Source: Actinomadura roseirufa
GTDB taxonomy: Bacteria > Actinomycetota > Actinomycetes > Streptosporangiales > Streptosporangiaceae
DNA: 38,028 nucleotides
Assembly (NCBI RefSeq): GCF_900659635.1
Contig: NZ_CAACVB010000053.1
Location: forward strand, 1-38,028
Reading direction: 5' to 3'
The stretch's first letter is position 1. Every line of letters starts with the position of its first letter. The notes under the pieces were generated by a model. It ran no database searches, was not told where the DNA came from, and saw only the letters and a list, made by a program, of their open reading frames with translations. The translations under genes and the position numbers were made by a program. Shown here in pieces: positions 1-6,917 of this stretch.

Positions 1-690
1 GGGCGGGCCCGCCGCCCGGTGGGCGTCGCGGCCGACCGGGCCGAACGCACCGAGGCGGAGCTGCTGGAGCTGGCCCGGCGGCGCGGCGACGGCGCGGTCG
101 CCGCGATCTTCGAGCTGGGCCGGCGGCGGACCCTCGCCCTGCTCGACCTGGCGGAGGAGCTGCTGCCGCAGCGGCCGAGCAGATTCGGCGGCGCCGTCTG
201 CCGGGCGCTGCGCGAGTACGGGCCCGAGACGCTCCCCCGGGCGCGCGCCTGGGCGGCCGAGCGCGGCGGCTGCGCCGACATGGGGCTGAACATCCTCGCG
301 CGCTACGGCACCAGGCAGGACATACCCCTCCTCATGGACGAGCTGCGCACCACCGTCGAGCGGGGTGAGTGGGCCGCCGCCGCCAGCCCCGTCGAGGGAC
401 TCGGGCGGCTGCGCGCCGGCGAGGCCGTCCCGCTGCTGAAGACCGCCTGGACCGAGTCCACCTACGCCTTCCTGCGGCCCCGGATCCTGTCCGCGCTGAC
501 CCGGACCGCCCCCCACACCGCCGAGTCCTACACCGTCGAGGGCCTGTGGGACTGTGAGGAGGGCGTCCGCCAGGAGGCGGCCCGCTTCGCCCCCCTCACC
601 GACGAGACGCGGATCCGCCTGCGGCGGCTGCATCTGGACGACGCCGAGGACCCCGAGGTCCGGGCCGCCGCTGCCGCCCGGCTGATATGA
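1..690 (+). CDS. HEAT-like repeat protein, probably 5'-truncated by the window edge
   Basis: The frame is open from base 1. The first possible start inside the window is a GTG at 19, but no ribosome binding site precedes it, so the true start may lie upstream. The product is almost entirely helical, rich in Ala, Leu, Arg and Glu. It has recurring short helix pairs, for example DIPLLMDELRTTVERGEW and EAVPLLKTAWTES, and ends in DPEVRAAAAARLI, the pattern of HEAT or PBS-lyase-like repeats that act as protein-binding scaffolds. There is no signal peptide or membrane segment. No enzymatic motif is visible and I cannot assign a partner. The repeat class is an inference from periodicity, not from a recognised family. 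Confidence 0.6.
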   Translation, partial: GRARRPVGVAADRAERTEAELLELARRRGDGAVAAIFELGRRRTLALLDLAEELLPQRPSRFGGAVCRALREYGPETLPRARAWAAERGGCADMGLNILARYGTRQDIPLLMDELRTTVERGEWAAAASPVEGLGRLRAGEAVPLLKTAWTESTYAFLRPRILSALTRTAPHTAESYTVEGLWDCEEGVRQEAARFAPLTDETRIRLRRLHLDDAEDPEVRAAAAARLI

Positions 691-720
691 CCGGCTGACA
701 TCGGCCGGCCTTTCCCTTCC
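691..720 (+). terminator. Weak terminator-like hairpin after the HEAT-like gene
   Basis: CCGGC (691-695) can pair with GCCGG (704-708). A pyrimidine run containing TTTCCCTTCC follows directly. The stem is only 5 bp, so this is tentative. Confidence 0.3.
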
Positions 721-806
721 CCCCGGTGTGGCGCCGGGTGAACCTTCCGGGCCGCGGCGCCGTATTCACCCGTCGAACCGCGCATCTCACCCCGGGAGGA
801 ACGGCG

Positions 807-1280
807 ATGGGCTTCACGCATCTCGGACGCGCCTCGGCGCTGCTGTGCGCCGCGGCGCTCGCGCTGCCGGCGGCGGGCTGCTCGGCGGCGGGACGCGCCG
901 GGCCCGGCGCGGACGCCGACCGGGCGGGCGTCCCGGCGGACCTCGACCGGCTCGCCGCGCGGACGGGCTGCTCCCTCCTCGGACGGCGCAAGGCGCGGGA
1001 GCTGGAGCAGGGCAACTGCGCGAACGCCCGCGGCCGCTACGTCCTGGTCGGCTTCGCCTCCGACCGGGGGATGGCCGCGTGGATGGAGGAGGCCAAGCCC
1101 TGGGGCGGTTCGTACCTGGTCGGGACGCGCTGGGTGGCCGTGGGCGCACCGGAGACGCTGCGGTCCCTGCGAGGCGACCTCGGCGGGCGCATCACCTCCG
1201 GGGACGCGCACGGCACGACCGGCGGAAACGACGCGGAAGGCATGGAGGGCATGGAGGGCATGGAGGGCATGCGTCACTGA
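807..1280 (+). CDS. Small putative lipoprotein with a C-terminal Met-Glu-Gly repeat
   Basis: A 157-residue protein. ATG 807 is chosen because GGGAGGA ends 6 nt upstream and a signal peptide starts right there; an in-frame GTG at 726 would add residues with no signal character. A hydrophobic stretch runs to ALPAAGCSAAG, a lipobox-like site whose -3 residue is Ala instead of the usual Leu, so it may be lipid-anchored or simply secreted. The mature part (YVLVGFASDRGMAAWMEE, then a WVAVG segment) is compact and not a family I recognise. The C terminus ends in three MEG units from a perfect 9-bp tandem repeat. GTGAAC (738-743) and CGTATT (761-766) are 17 bp apart, a possible ECF-type promoter, but this is weak. 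Confidence 0.7.
   Translation: MGFTHLGRASALLCAAALALPAAGCSAAGRAGPGADADRAGVPADLDRLAARTGCSLLGRRKARELEQGNCANARGRYVLVGFASDRGMAAWMEEAKPWGGSYLVGTRWVAVGAPETLRSLRGDLGGRITSGDAHGTTGGNDAEGMEGMEGMEGMRH
1242..1268 (+). repeat. Three perfect copies of the 9-mer ATGGAGGGC
   Basis: The unit ATGGAGGGC occurs in tandem at 1242-1250, 1251-1259 and 1260-1268, in frame with the lipoprotein gene, giving Met-Glu-Gly repeats. A degenerate copy (GAAGGC) precedes it. Such arrays can change copy number by slippage without breaking the frame. Confidence 0.85.
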
Positions 1281-1305
1281 GCCGTGTCGGCGCGGCGTGG
1301 CCGGA

Positions 1306-2016
1306 TCAGGTCGCGCGCACCTCGCCGCCGTCACCGTCCATGCCCGTGCCCAGATCGGAGTCCGGCTCCTCGTCGGCGCCGGTGTCCAGATCGGCGTCCG
1401 GGCCCGCCTCGGACCCGGCGGCGCCGCTGACCAGGAACGCGCCCCAGCGTTCCAGCGCGGGCCCGGTGCGGGCGAGGACGCGGCGCGCCGCGAGGCCGCG
1501 GACGACCGTCCCCGGGTGCAGCAGCGGGCGGCCCGGCCCGTCCACCACGACGCGGACCGCGGCGACCGGCCTGCCCCCGGCGCGGGCCGCGACCAGGGCC
1601 GACTCCATGTCCACCGCGCGGGCGCCCTGCGCAGCCCAGCGGGCCCGCTCGGCGCCGCTCACGACATGGTCGGTGGTCACCAGCGGGCCGACCTGCACGC
1701 TGAGGCCGTCCCGGATCAGCTCCCCCGCCAGCGCGTGCGCCGCGTTGCACCGCACGGGCGCGCCGCCGCCGCGGATCTCGTCGGCGACCAGCACGTCGCC
1801 GGGGCGGAGCCGCTCGTCGAGCGCGCCGCCGAAGCCCATCATCACCAGCGCGGCGCAGCCGCGCGGCACCCGGTCGGCGTGCCGGGCCCGGTAACCGACC
1901 ACCACGACCGGGGTCCCGGCCAGTCCACGGCGGACCGCGCGGGCCTCCACGCGCAGGCCGGCGCACACCACCGGGCCCACCATCGGCCGCCACGGCTCGG
2001 CATTGTGACTGGTCAT
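1306..2016 (-). CDS. Nucleoside phosphorylase / nucleosidase family protein
   Basis: A 236-residue protein of the PNP_UDP_1 superfamily, which cleaves N-glycosidic bonds of nucleosides or related compounds. Visible signatures are the N-terminal strand VVCAGLRVEARAVRRGL, the Gly-rich phosphate or ribose loop LVMMGFGGAL, PGDVLVADEIRG, and the family motif AVDMESALVA, whose Met-Glu pair contacts ribose and base. The last 40 residues are acidic and low-complexity and are probably a disordered tail. The substrate cannot be read from sequence; hopanoid-associated phosphorylases (HpnG type) are similar, but no hopanoid gene is near. ATG 2016 is used; ATG 1983 is an equally plausible start that places the first strand at residue 4. 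It is convergent with the lipoprotein gene. Confidence 0.75.
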   Translation of the reverse strand: MTSHNAEPWRPMVGPVVCAGLRVEARAVRRGLAGTPVVVVGYRARHADRVPRGCAALVMMGFGGALDERLRPGDVLVADEIRGGGAPVRCNAAHALAGELIRDGLSVQVGPLVTTDHVVSGAERARWAAQGARAVDMESALVAARAGGRPVAAVRVVVDGPGRPLLHPGTVVRGLAARRVLARTGPALERWGAFLVSGAAGSEAGPDADLDTGADEEPDSDLGTGMDGDGGEVRAT

Positions 2017-2147
2017 CCCCCCAGCACAGCACGCCCGAAGGCTGAGATCCAGCTCCACGCCAGGACGAGGCCGTGTCATCGCCCGGTACTACTCCGGCCC
2101 GCCGTGAATCCCCCTGGCGGAGGGCGGCCCGCGACGGCGCCCGCTCG

Positions 2148-2153
2148 TAGACT
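2148..2153 (+). promoter_or_regulatory. -10 box of a leaderless promoter (TAGACT)
   Basis: TAGACT fits the actinobacterial TANNNT -10 motif. Exactly 7 bp separate it from ATG 2161, so transcription should start at the start codon. No clear -35 element is visible. Confidence 0.6.
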
Positions 2154-2160
2154 CCCGGAC

Positions 2161-2493
2161 ATGACCTCCTCCGTACGCCGGAAGCTGGCCGTCCTCCCCC
2201 TCGCGCTCCTGCCCCTCGGCGCCGTCGCCGCCTCGTGCGACGCCGAGAACAGCAAGACCGACTGCAACTCCAACTCCTGCACCGTGACGTTCGACCGCGG
2301 TGTCGACTCCAGCGCGTCCATCCTGGGCGTGAAGGCCGAGCTCGTCAGCGTCAAGAACGACAGGGTCACCATGAAGATCGCCGGGGCGACGGTCACCGTC
2401 CCGGTGGGCGACGGTCAGCAGACCGACGGGTTCGACGTCACGGTCACCTCCGTCACCAAGGACCACGTCGTCGTCAAGATCACCAACAACTGA
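2161..2493 (+). CDS. Small secreted or lipid-anchored protein of unknown function
   Basis: A 110-residue protein starting at ATG 2161, 7 bp after a TAGACT -10 box, so probably leaderless. The N terminus is a classical signal peptide: basic VRRKL, a hydrophobic core, then GAVAASCDAEN. The Cys in AASC could be lipidated or form a disulphide. The mature domain has three more Cys within TDCNSNSCT and Cys-free beta-strand-like repeats ending in DHVVVKITNN, suggesting a small all-beta extracellular domain. No family recognised. It is monocistronic, between a convergent phosphorylase gene and a downstream leaderless gene. Confidence 0.7.
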   Translation: MTSSVRRKLAVLPLALLPLGAVAASCDAENSKTDCNSNSCTVTFDRGVDSSASILGVKAELVSVKNDRVTMKIAGATVTVPVGDGQQTDGFDVTVTSVTKDHVVVKITNN

Positions 2494-2529
2494 GCGGGAC
2501 CGGCCCCCGGGCCGCCGCGGAGGCGGCAC

Positions 2530-2535
2530 TAGGAT
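2530..2535 (+). promoter_or_regulatory. -10 box of a leaderless promoter (TAGGAT)
   Basis: TAGGAT lies 6 bp before ATG 2542. This supports 2542 rather than the in-frame ATG 2551 as the start of the winged-helix gene. AGGA inside the box could be mistaken for a ribosome binding site. Confidence 0.55.
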
Positions 2536-2541
2536 TCGTTC

Positions 2542-3720
2542 ATGCGTTCGATGAGCATCGCGGAGCGGCGCGCCCGCCTGGGCCGCCGCCACCGCCTGGC
2601 CGTGCCGGAGCGGGGCGACGACGTGCTCGCCGTCGTCCGGTCGATGGTGGCGCTGCACGCCACCGACCCCGCCACCGTCTTCCTGTCCGTGGCGGCCCGC
2701 ACCGCGGGGACCGGCCCGGCCGCCGTCGAACGGGCCCTGTACACCGACCGCACCCTGGTGCGGATGCTCGCGATGCGCCGCACGATGTTCGTCGCGCCGA
2801 TCGACCTCGTCCCGGCATTGCAGTCCTCCACCGCGGACGCCCTGGCGGCCCGGCAGCGCCGCACCTACATCCGCCTCATCGAGCAGGCCGGCGTCGTCGA
2901 CGACGTCCCCGCCTTCTTCACGGACGTGGCCGAGTCCGCGCACCGGGCGCTGCTGGCCCGCGGTGAGGCGACGGGGGCGCAGCTCAGCGCGGACGAGCCC
3001 CGGCTGCGCACGCGGGTCGACCCCGCGCCCGGGAAGTCCTACTCCAAGCCCACGAGCATCACGACCTGGGTGCTGGTCACGCTCGGCTGCGAGGGCCGCA
3101 TCGTGCGGGGCCGCCCGAACGGCGGCTGGGCCAGCAGCCAGTACCGGTGGTCGCCGGTCGAGGCGTGGCTGCCCGGCGGCGTCCCGCCGATGCCCGCCGC
3201 CGAGGCCCGCGCCGAGGTGGTCCGGCGCTACCTGCGCGCCTTCGGGCCCGCCCCGGTCTCCGACGTCAAGTGGTGGACGGGCTGGAGCCTCGGCGACGTC
3301 CGCGAGGCCCTCGCGCTCCTGGACACCGCCGAGACCGACCTCGGCGGCGGCGCCACCGGCCTCGTCCTGGCCGGCGACCTGGAACCGGTGGAGCCGCCCG
3401 AGCCCTGGGCCGCGCTGCTGCCCGCCCTCGACCCCACGCCGATGGGCTGGCGGGAACGCGGCTGGTACCTCGGCGACCACGGGCCCGCCCTGTTCGACCG
3501 CAACGGCAACATCGGCCCGTCCGTGTGGTGGGACGGCCGCGTCATCGGCGGCTGGGCGCAGCGCGCCGACGGCGAGATCGCCGTCCGGCTGCTGGAGGAC
3601 GCCGGCGCGGACGCCCGCGCCGCGGTCGAGCGCGAGACCGAGCGGACGGCCGCCTGGTACGGCGACGTCCGCGCCACCCCGCGCTTCCGCACCCCGCTGG
3701 AGCGCGAGCTCACCGCGTGA
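2542..3720 (+). CDS. AlkZ/YcaQ-like winged-helix DNA-binding protein
   Basis: A 392-residue protein of the HTH_42 / AlkZ family: multiple winged-helix domains, and members include DNA glycosylases that unhook interstrand crosslinks or alkylated bases. The family framework is clear: an N-terminal SIAERRARLGRRH helix, MVALHATDPATVFLS at the position of the catalytic loop, ARGEATGAQLS, and FGPAPVSDVKWWTGWS followed by the C-terminal domain. Characterised glycosylases carry Gln-X-Gln or Gln-X-Asp in the loop; here residues 39-42 read His-Ala-Thr-Asp, so glycosylase activity is uncertain and a substrate change or non-catalytic role is possible. The leaderless start suggests it is transcribed alone. 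A strong hairpin follows at 3728. Confidence 0.8.
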   Translation: MRSMSIAERRARLGRRHRLAVPERGDDVLAVVRSMVALHATDPATVFLSVAARTAGTGPAAVERALYTDRTLVRMLAMRRTMFVAPIDLVPALQSSTADALAARQRRTYIRLIEQAGVVDDVPAFFTDVAESAHRALLARGEATGAQLSADEPRLRTRVDPAPGKSYSKPTSITTWVLVTLGCEGRIVRGRPNGGWASSQYRWSPVEAWLPGGVPPMPAAEARAEVVRRYLRAFGPAPVSDVKWWTGWSLGDVREALALLDTAETDLGGGATGLVLAGDLEPVEPPEPWAALLPALDPTPMGWRERGWYLGDHGPALFDRNGNIGPSVWWDGRVIGGWAQRADGEIAVRLLEDAGADARAAVERETERTAAWYGDVRATPRFRTPLERELTA

Positions 3721-3727
3721 CGGCGCC

Positions 3728-3751
3728 GCGGCCGGCGGAAGAGCCGGCCGC
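3728..3751. terminator. Bidirectional hairpin between convergent genes
   Basis: GCGGCCGGC (3728-3736) and GCCGGCCGC (3743-3751) form a perfect 9-bp stem with a 6-nt loop, in the 57-bp gap between the stop codons of two convergent genes. There is no U-run, as is common in GC-rich actinobacteria. Confidence 0.6.
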
Positions 3752-3777
3752 CCTCACGTGCGCCGTCACCCGCGCCG

Positions 3778-4182
3778 TCACGGTGCGGGCCGCGCCCCCT
3801 CGGCCCGTGCTCCGTCCGCCCACCTCTCCTCCGCGCCGGCCGCGCTCCCGCGGGAACCCTCGCCGCACACCACCCGGACGGGCGGGACGGCACGGCCCGC
3901 CGCCTCGCGCGGCGACGTCCCCCGCGGCACCGGGCCCCCGGCGGGCGCGGGTGCGGCGCGGGCGATGAGGTCCGCGACGACCTGCGCCGTCTCCGGCGGC
4001 TGGGCGGCCAGCCAGCCCAGGACGCGGCGGTCGTAGCCGCCCAGCTCGACACCGTGCTCGGCGCACGTGCGCAGCAGCATGTCGAGCGTCCGCGCCCGCA
4101 TGACGCCGCGCTTGGCGTGACCCGAGTAGATGTCGCGCACCTCGGTGTAGGCGTCCTCTTCGTTCTCGTACGGTCCGGACAT
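3778..4182 (-). CDS. Conserved-looking hypothetical protein, third gene after the ECF sigma factor
   Basis: A 134-residue soluble protein. The N-terminal 80 residues are ordered: PYENEEDAYTEVRDIYSGH, then KRGVMRARTLDMLLRTC, then GGYDRRVLGWLA, and PETAQVVADLIARA. I recall this arrangement from other actinomycete hypothetical proteins but know no function. The last 50 residues are Ala, Gly, Pro and Arg-rich and probably disordered. The start at ATG 4182 has GGGAGG about 9 nt upstream. It begins 19 nt after the membrane-protein gene at 4202 ends and may be cotranscribed with the sigma operon. No TM, no metal motif. Confidence 0.65.
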   Translation of the reverse strand: MSGPYENEEDAYTEVRDIYSGHAKRGVMRARTLDMLLRTCAEHGVELGGYDRRVLGWLAAQPPETAQVVADLIARAAPAPAGGPVPRGTSPREAAGRAVPPVRVVCGEGSRGSAAGAEERWADGARAEGARPAP

Positions 4183-4201
4183 GTCGCCGGCCTCCCTCGT
4201 C

Positions 4202-5470
4202 TCAGCGCACCTCGGCCTGCCGGTAGTCGCGGCCGTCCCGCCAGAGCAGGCGGTCCCCCGCCGCGTACACCTCGCCCGGATAGTCGGTCCTGGTCCCGGT
4301 GCGCGTGTCGTACACCGTCGAACGGGCGCCCGGCACGGTGATCGCGATCAGCCGGTCGCCGCCCGTGAGCCGCGCCCGGGTGAGCGCGCGGGGCGCCCCG
4401 GCCGCGGTTCCCAGCGGAATGATCTTCTCCTTCCAGTCTCCCCGCGCGGCGACCCGCAGAACTCCGTCCGTCATCCAGGCGAAGTAGCCGTCACCCGCCG
4501 CCGCTTGCCATGCCCGTCTCTCCTGCGTCTCGGAGGCCTCCACCTTCCCCTTCAGAACGCGGAGGGCCTCACCTTCTTCTTGTCCGGAAGAACCTTTTTC
4601 GTTGCCTGTGATCCCTGGTTTTCTCGTCAAGTGGGTGACCTCGTTCCGATCCGGCGGGCGCACCCCCGTGGGCAGCGGGTGCTCGCGCACGATCCGCTGC
4701 GTGCGGACGTCCACCTCGCGCATGACCCGGTAGTAGGTGTTCACGGCGAACAGCGTCGGATAGGCGAACGCGACCGCCCGGCCAGGCACGCCCTTGCCGG
4801 GGCTCTCGACCATCCGCCCGGGAGCGGCGCAGCCCCGCACGGCGTACGGCTGATCCATCACGTCGCTTCCGACGACGAACCCGCCGCTCGCGAGGACGGG
4901 CAGGTCCGGGGTCGTGCCCTGCGGGCCGATGACCCGGGCGGCGTCGTCCGGGGTGATGGCCCGGGAGGCGCCGCCCGGGGTGCGGCAGTGGAGCTCCCAG
5001 CCGCCGGGCGCGATCCAGGTGACGAAGCCCGGCCCGGTCGCGAGGCCGCCCTGGGCGCGCACGCCGAGCCCGGCGGGGACGCCGCCGCGCGGCCCGGCCC
5101 GCCAGACCTGCCCGTCGGCGGAGCGGCCGACGACCGAGCCGTCCGTGCCGAGGGCCTCCGCGGCGAACACCGCCTTGCCCGGGAGGCGCGTGCTGATCCG
5201 CACGATCGTGGACGGGTCCACCAGGCCGCCGGGGCCCGCGGAGGCCCCGGACGGCCCCCGGTCGGTGATGCCGTGCAGCGCCACCGGACCGGTGATCGCG
5301 GCGGCGGCGACCGCGGCGGCGGCCGCCGGGATCGTCATCGTGCGCGAGGACCGCGCCCGGCGGATCCTGCGGATGTTCTCCGCGCGCGCGCCGGGGTGCG
5401 GGTGGATCGTCTCCGCCTGAGCGCCGAAGGCGTTCCGGAGTCGTTCCTCGATGCCGTTCGTACCGTTCAT
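4202..5470 (-). CDS. Single-pass membrane protein, likely anti-sigma partner of the ECF factor
   Basis: A 422-residue protein whose ATG overlaps the stop of the sigma gene by 4 nt (ATGA), implying translational coupling. Residues 1-44 form a short basic cytoplasmic region (GIEERLRNAFGAQAETI, RAENIRRIRRAR). Residues 45-63 are an Ala-rich membrane segment. About 355 residues then lie outside, with repeated short strands such as ATGPGFVTWIAPGGWEL and GDGYFAWMTDGVLRV, suggesting a beta-propeller-like sensor. There is no HxxxCxxC zinc motif, so it is not a ZAS-type anti-sigma factor; the role rests on gene order and topology. A patch at about 4535-4640 is visibly AT-richer and encodes a hydrophilic insert (around residues 277-312). 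Confidence 0.7.
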   Translation of the reverse strand: MNGTNGIEERLRNAFGAQAETIHPHPGARAENIRRIRRARSSRTMTIPAAAAAVAAAAITGPVALHGITDRGPSGASAGPGGLVDPSTIVRISTRLPGKAVFAAEALGTDGSVVGRSADGQVWRAGPRGGVPAGLGVRAQGGLATGPGFVTWIAPGGWELHCRTPGGASRAITPDDAARVIGPQGTTPDLPVLASGGFVVGSDVMDQPYAVRGCAAPGRMVESPGKGVPGRAVAFAYPTLFAVNTYYRVMREVDVRTQRIVREHPLPTGVRPPDRNEVTHLTRKPGITGNEKGSSGQEEGEALRVLKGKVEASETQERRAWQAAAGDGYFAWMTDGVLRVAARGDWKEKIIPLGTAAGAPRALTRARLTGGDRLIAITVPGARSTVYDTRTGTRTDYPGEVYAAGDRLLWRDGRDYRQAEVR

Positions 5471-6012
5471 GGCGTGTCCTCGTCCTCGTCCTTCAGTCTC
5501 CGGCCGAGCGCCGCGATGGCGCGGGCGGTGTGGGCCTTGACGGTTCCGGGCGCGATGCCCAGGGTGGCGGCGGTCTCGCGCTCGCTCAGCTCCAGCCAGT
5601 ACCGCAGCACGAGCACCTCGCGCTGCCGGGCGGGCAGCCGCGTCACCGCCGCCAGCAGCGCGCGGACGTCCTCGTTGCGGACGGCGTCGTGCTCGGCGGA
5701 GCCGGCCGGCGGGTCCGGGACGAACTGGGCGTGCCGGCGGCGCGCCATCCGCAGGTGCCGCAGCCTGCTCCGGGCGGCGTTGCAGACCGAGGCCCGCAGG
5801 TAGGCCAGGGAGGCGTTCGGGTCGCGCAGCGTCCGGCGCCGGCGGTGCAGGCGGACGAACGCGTCCTGCACCACGTCCTCGGCGTCGTCGGCGCCGAGGA
5901 GCGTGGCGAGCCGGACCAGCCCCCAGAAGTGGGCGGTGAACAGTTCCTCGTACCCGTCATCGGCGCGTGCGGACGGCAAGGCGATGACCTCTGCAGTCGG
6001 GTGGTACGTCAC
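5467..6012 (-). CDS. SigE-family ECF RNA polymerase sigma factor
   Basis: A 181-residue group 4 sigma factor that redirects RNA polymerase to stress or envelope promoters. Region 2 is visible as ELFTAHFWGLVRLATLLGAD followed by AEDVVQDAFVRLHRR (core and -10 binding). Region 4 is LPARQREVLVLRYWLELSER then TAATLGIAPGTVKAHTARA, a helix-turn-helix for the -35. There is no C-terminal SnoaL extension. GTG 6012 is chosen because an ECF-like promoter puts the transcription start about there; an in-frame TTG at 6018 is the outer limit. The stop overlaps the start of the membrane protein by 4 nt. Probably autoregulated. Confidence 0.9.
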   Translation of the reverse strand: MTYHPTAEVIALPSARADDGYEELFTAHFWGLVRLATLLGADDAEDVVQDAFVRLHRRRRTLRDPNASLAYLRASVCNAARSRLRHLRMARRRHAQFVPDPPAGSAEHDAVRNEDVRALLAAVTRLPARQREVLVLRYWLELSERETAATLGIAPGTVKAHTARAIAALGRRLKDEDEDTP

Positions 6013-6020
6013 GGCCAAGA

Positions 6021-6051
6021 GACGATCGTGGGGCGCCGAGGTTTACCTCGG
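6021..6051 (-). promoter_or_regulatory. ECF-type promoter with a 16-bp inverted repeat, sigma operon
   Basis: On the minus strand GTAAAC, N16, CGTC matches the GGAAC-N16/17-CGTC form of ECF promoters; CGTC occupies 6024-6021 and lies 8 nt before GTG 6012. The -35 element sits inside a perfect inverted repeat, CCGAGGT (6036-6042) and ACCTCGG (6045-6051), spaced by TT, which could also be an operator. Confidence 0.5.
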
Positions 6052-6105
6052 GGCCGTACTTTTTCGCCGGGCGCCGGTCCGCCGCGGGCGCCCCGCCGGG
6101 CCCGG

Positions 6106-6723
6106 TCAGTGGCGGTACGGGCCCGGCACGGGGACCGCCGCGCGCTTGGCGCCGCCGCGCCTGACCAGCAGGAAGACGAAGGAGATGATCGCGAACAGCG
6201 CGAACGCGCCGGAGACCAGCACCGAGAGGCCGAGATAGAAGTGGACGGTGTCGTCCGGCGTCACCAGCAGCCGGCCGTCCACGCCGCGGCAGGTCAGCCG
6301 CGCCGTCCCGGAGACGGGCGCCTCGAACGAGGCGGTGTAGTGGTATCCCGTGACGCCGGAGGCGCTCCAGGCGTTCTTGCGGGTCAGCTGGACCGGCCCG
6401 GACGTCCCGCCCACCCGGACGAAGCACGTGTAGGGGACGGTCGAGCCGTCACCGACGTAGAGGAAGTAGCCGTGCCCCTTCGACAGCTCGACGCTCACGC
6501 CGGTCCCGGGGTCGCCGGCCGAGCGGCTCCCGTAGGCCACCTCGGAGTCGTCCCAGAACACGCCGATCATGACCAGGAGCCCGGCCACGGCCACGGCGGT
6601 GAAGGCGATGGGCAGGGCGTACCAGCCGGCACCCGGCCGGACGCGCGGTGGCGGCCACGGCGGGCCGGCGGGGCCTGGTCCCATGGGCGGCGGTCCGATC
6701 GGTGGGTTCGCCCCGGGCCACAT
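6106..6723 (-). CDS. Two-TM membrane protein of unknown function
   Basis: A 205-residue protein starting at ATG 6723, preceded by AAAGGGGAAACCAGG; upstream in-frame starts have no such site. Order: a cytoplasmic Pro/Gly-rich segment (PPIGPPPMGPGPAGPPWPPP, residues 7-26), a membrane helix (ALPIAFTAVAVAGLLVMIG), an external domain of about 100 residues with two Cys (YTCFVR, LTCRG) and strand-like repeats (SKGHGYFLYVGDGS), then a second helix (LGLSVLVSGAFALFAIISF) and a basic tail. The arrangement is common in actinobacterial proteins without known function. It diverges from the CocE-type hydrolase; the 194-bp gap between them holds an AT-rich inverted repeat. Confidence 0.7.
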   Translation of the reverse strand: MWPGANPPIGPPPMGPGPAGPPWPPPRVRPGAGWYALPIAFTAVAVAGLLVMIGVFWDDSEVAYGSRSAGDPGTGVSVELSKGHGYFLYVGDGSTVPYTCFVRVGGTSGPVQLTRKNAWSASGVTGYHYTASFEAPVSGTARLTCRGVDGRLLVTPDDTVHFYLGLSVLVSGAFALFAIISFVFLLVRRGGAKRAAVPVPGPYRH

Positions 6724-6860
6724 CCTGGTTTCCCCTTTGCCGTGTTGTAGAGCGCCACGATCCCAGAGATGACGGCGGCCCGCCAGCCCGCGGCGGCCGT
6801 GGCACCGGGGCGGGCCGCGCGGTGCGCGGGGCGGCCCGGGGGTGTCCGGCACGTCCCGGC

Positions 6861-6883
6861 CGGTTACCTTACTAAGTGGTAGC
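6861..6883. promoter_or_regulatory. AT-rich imperfect inverted repeat in a divergent promoter region
   Basis: GGTTACC and GGTAGCC, 9 bp apart, pair at 6 of 7 positions around TTACTAAGT and include TACCTT (6865-6870), a possible -10 for the hydrolase gene. This AT-rich patch stands out in GC-rich surroundings and could be a regulator site. Confidence 0.35.
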
Positions 6884-6917
6884 CGAACAGCCGGTGCGTC
6901 CTGGAGAGGGGGAGCGC

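Noticed and set aside
726..806. Upstream GTG start for the lipoprotein
   Set aside because: It would bury the signal peptide; ATG 807 has a good ribosome binding site.
4181..5803. A 540-residue plus-strand open frame opposite the sigma operon
   Set aside because: It spans two genes with recognisable products on the minus strand and has no motif of its own.
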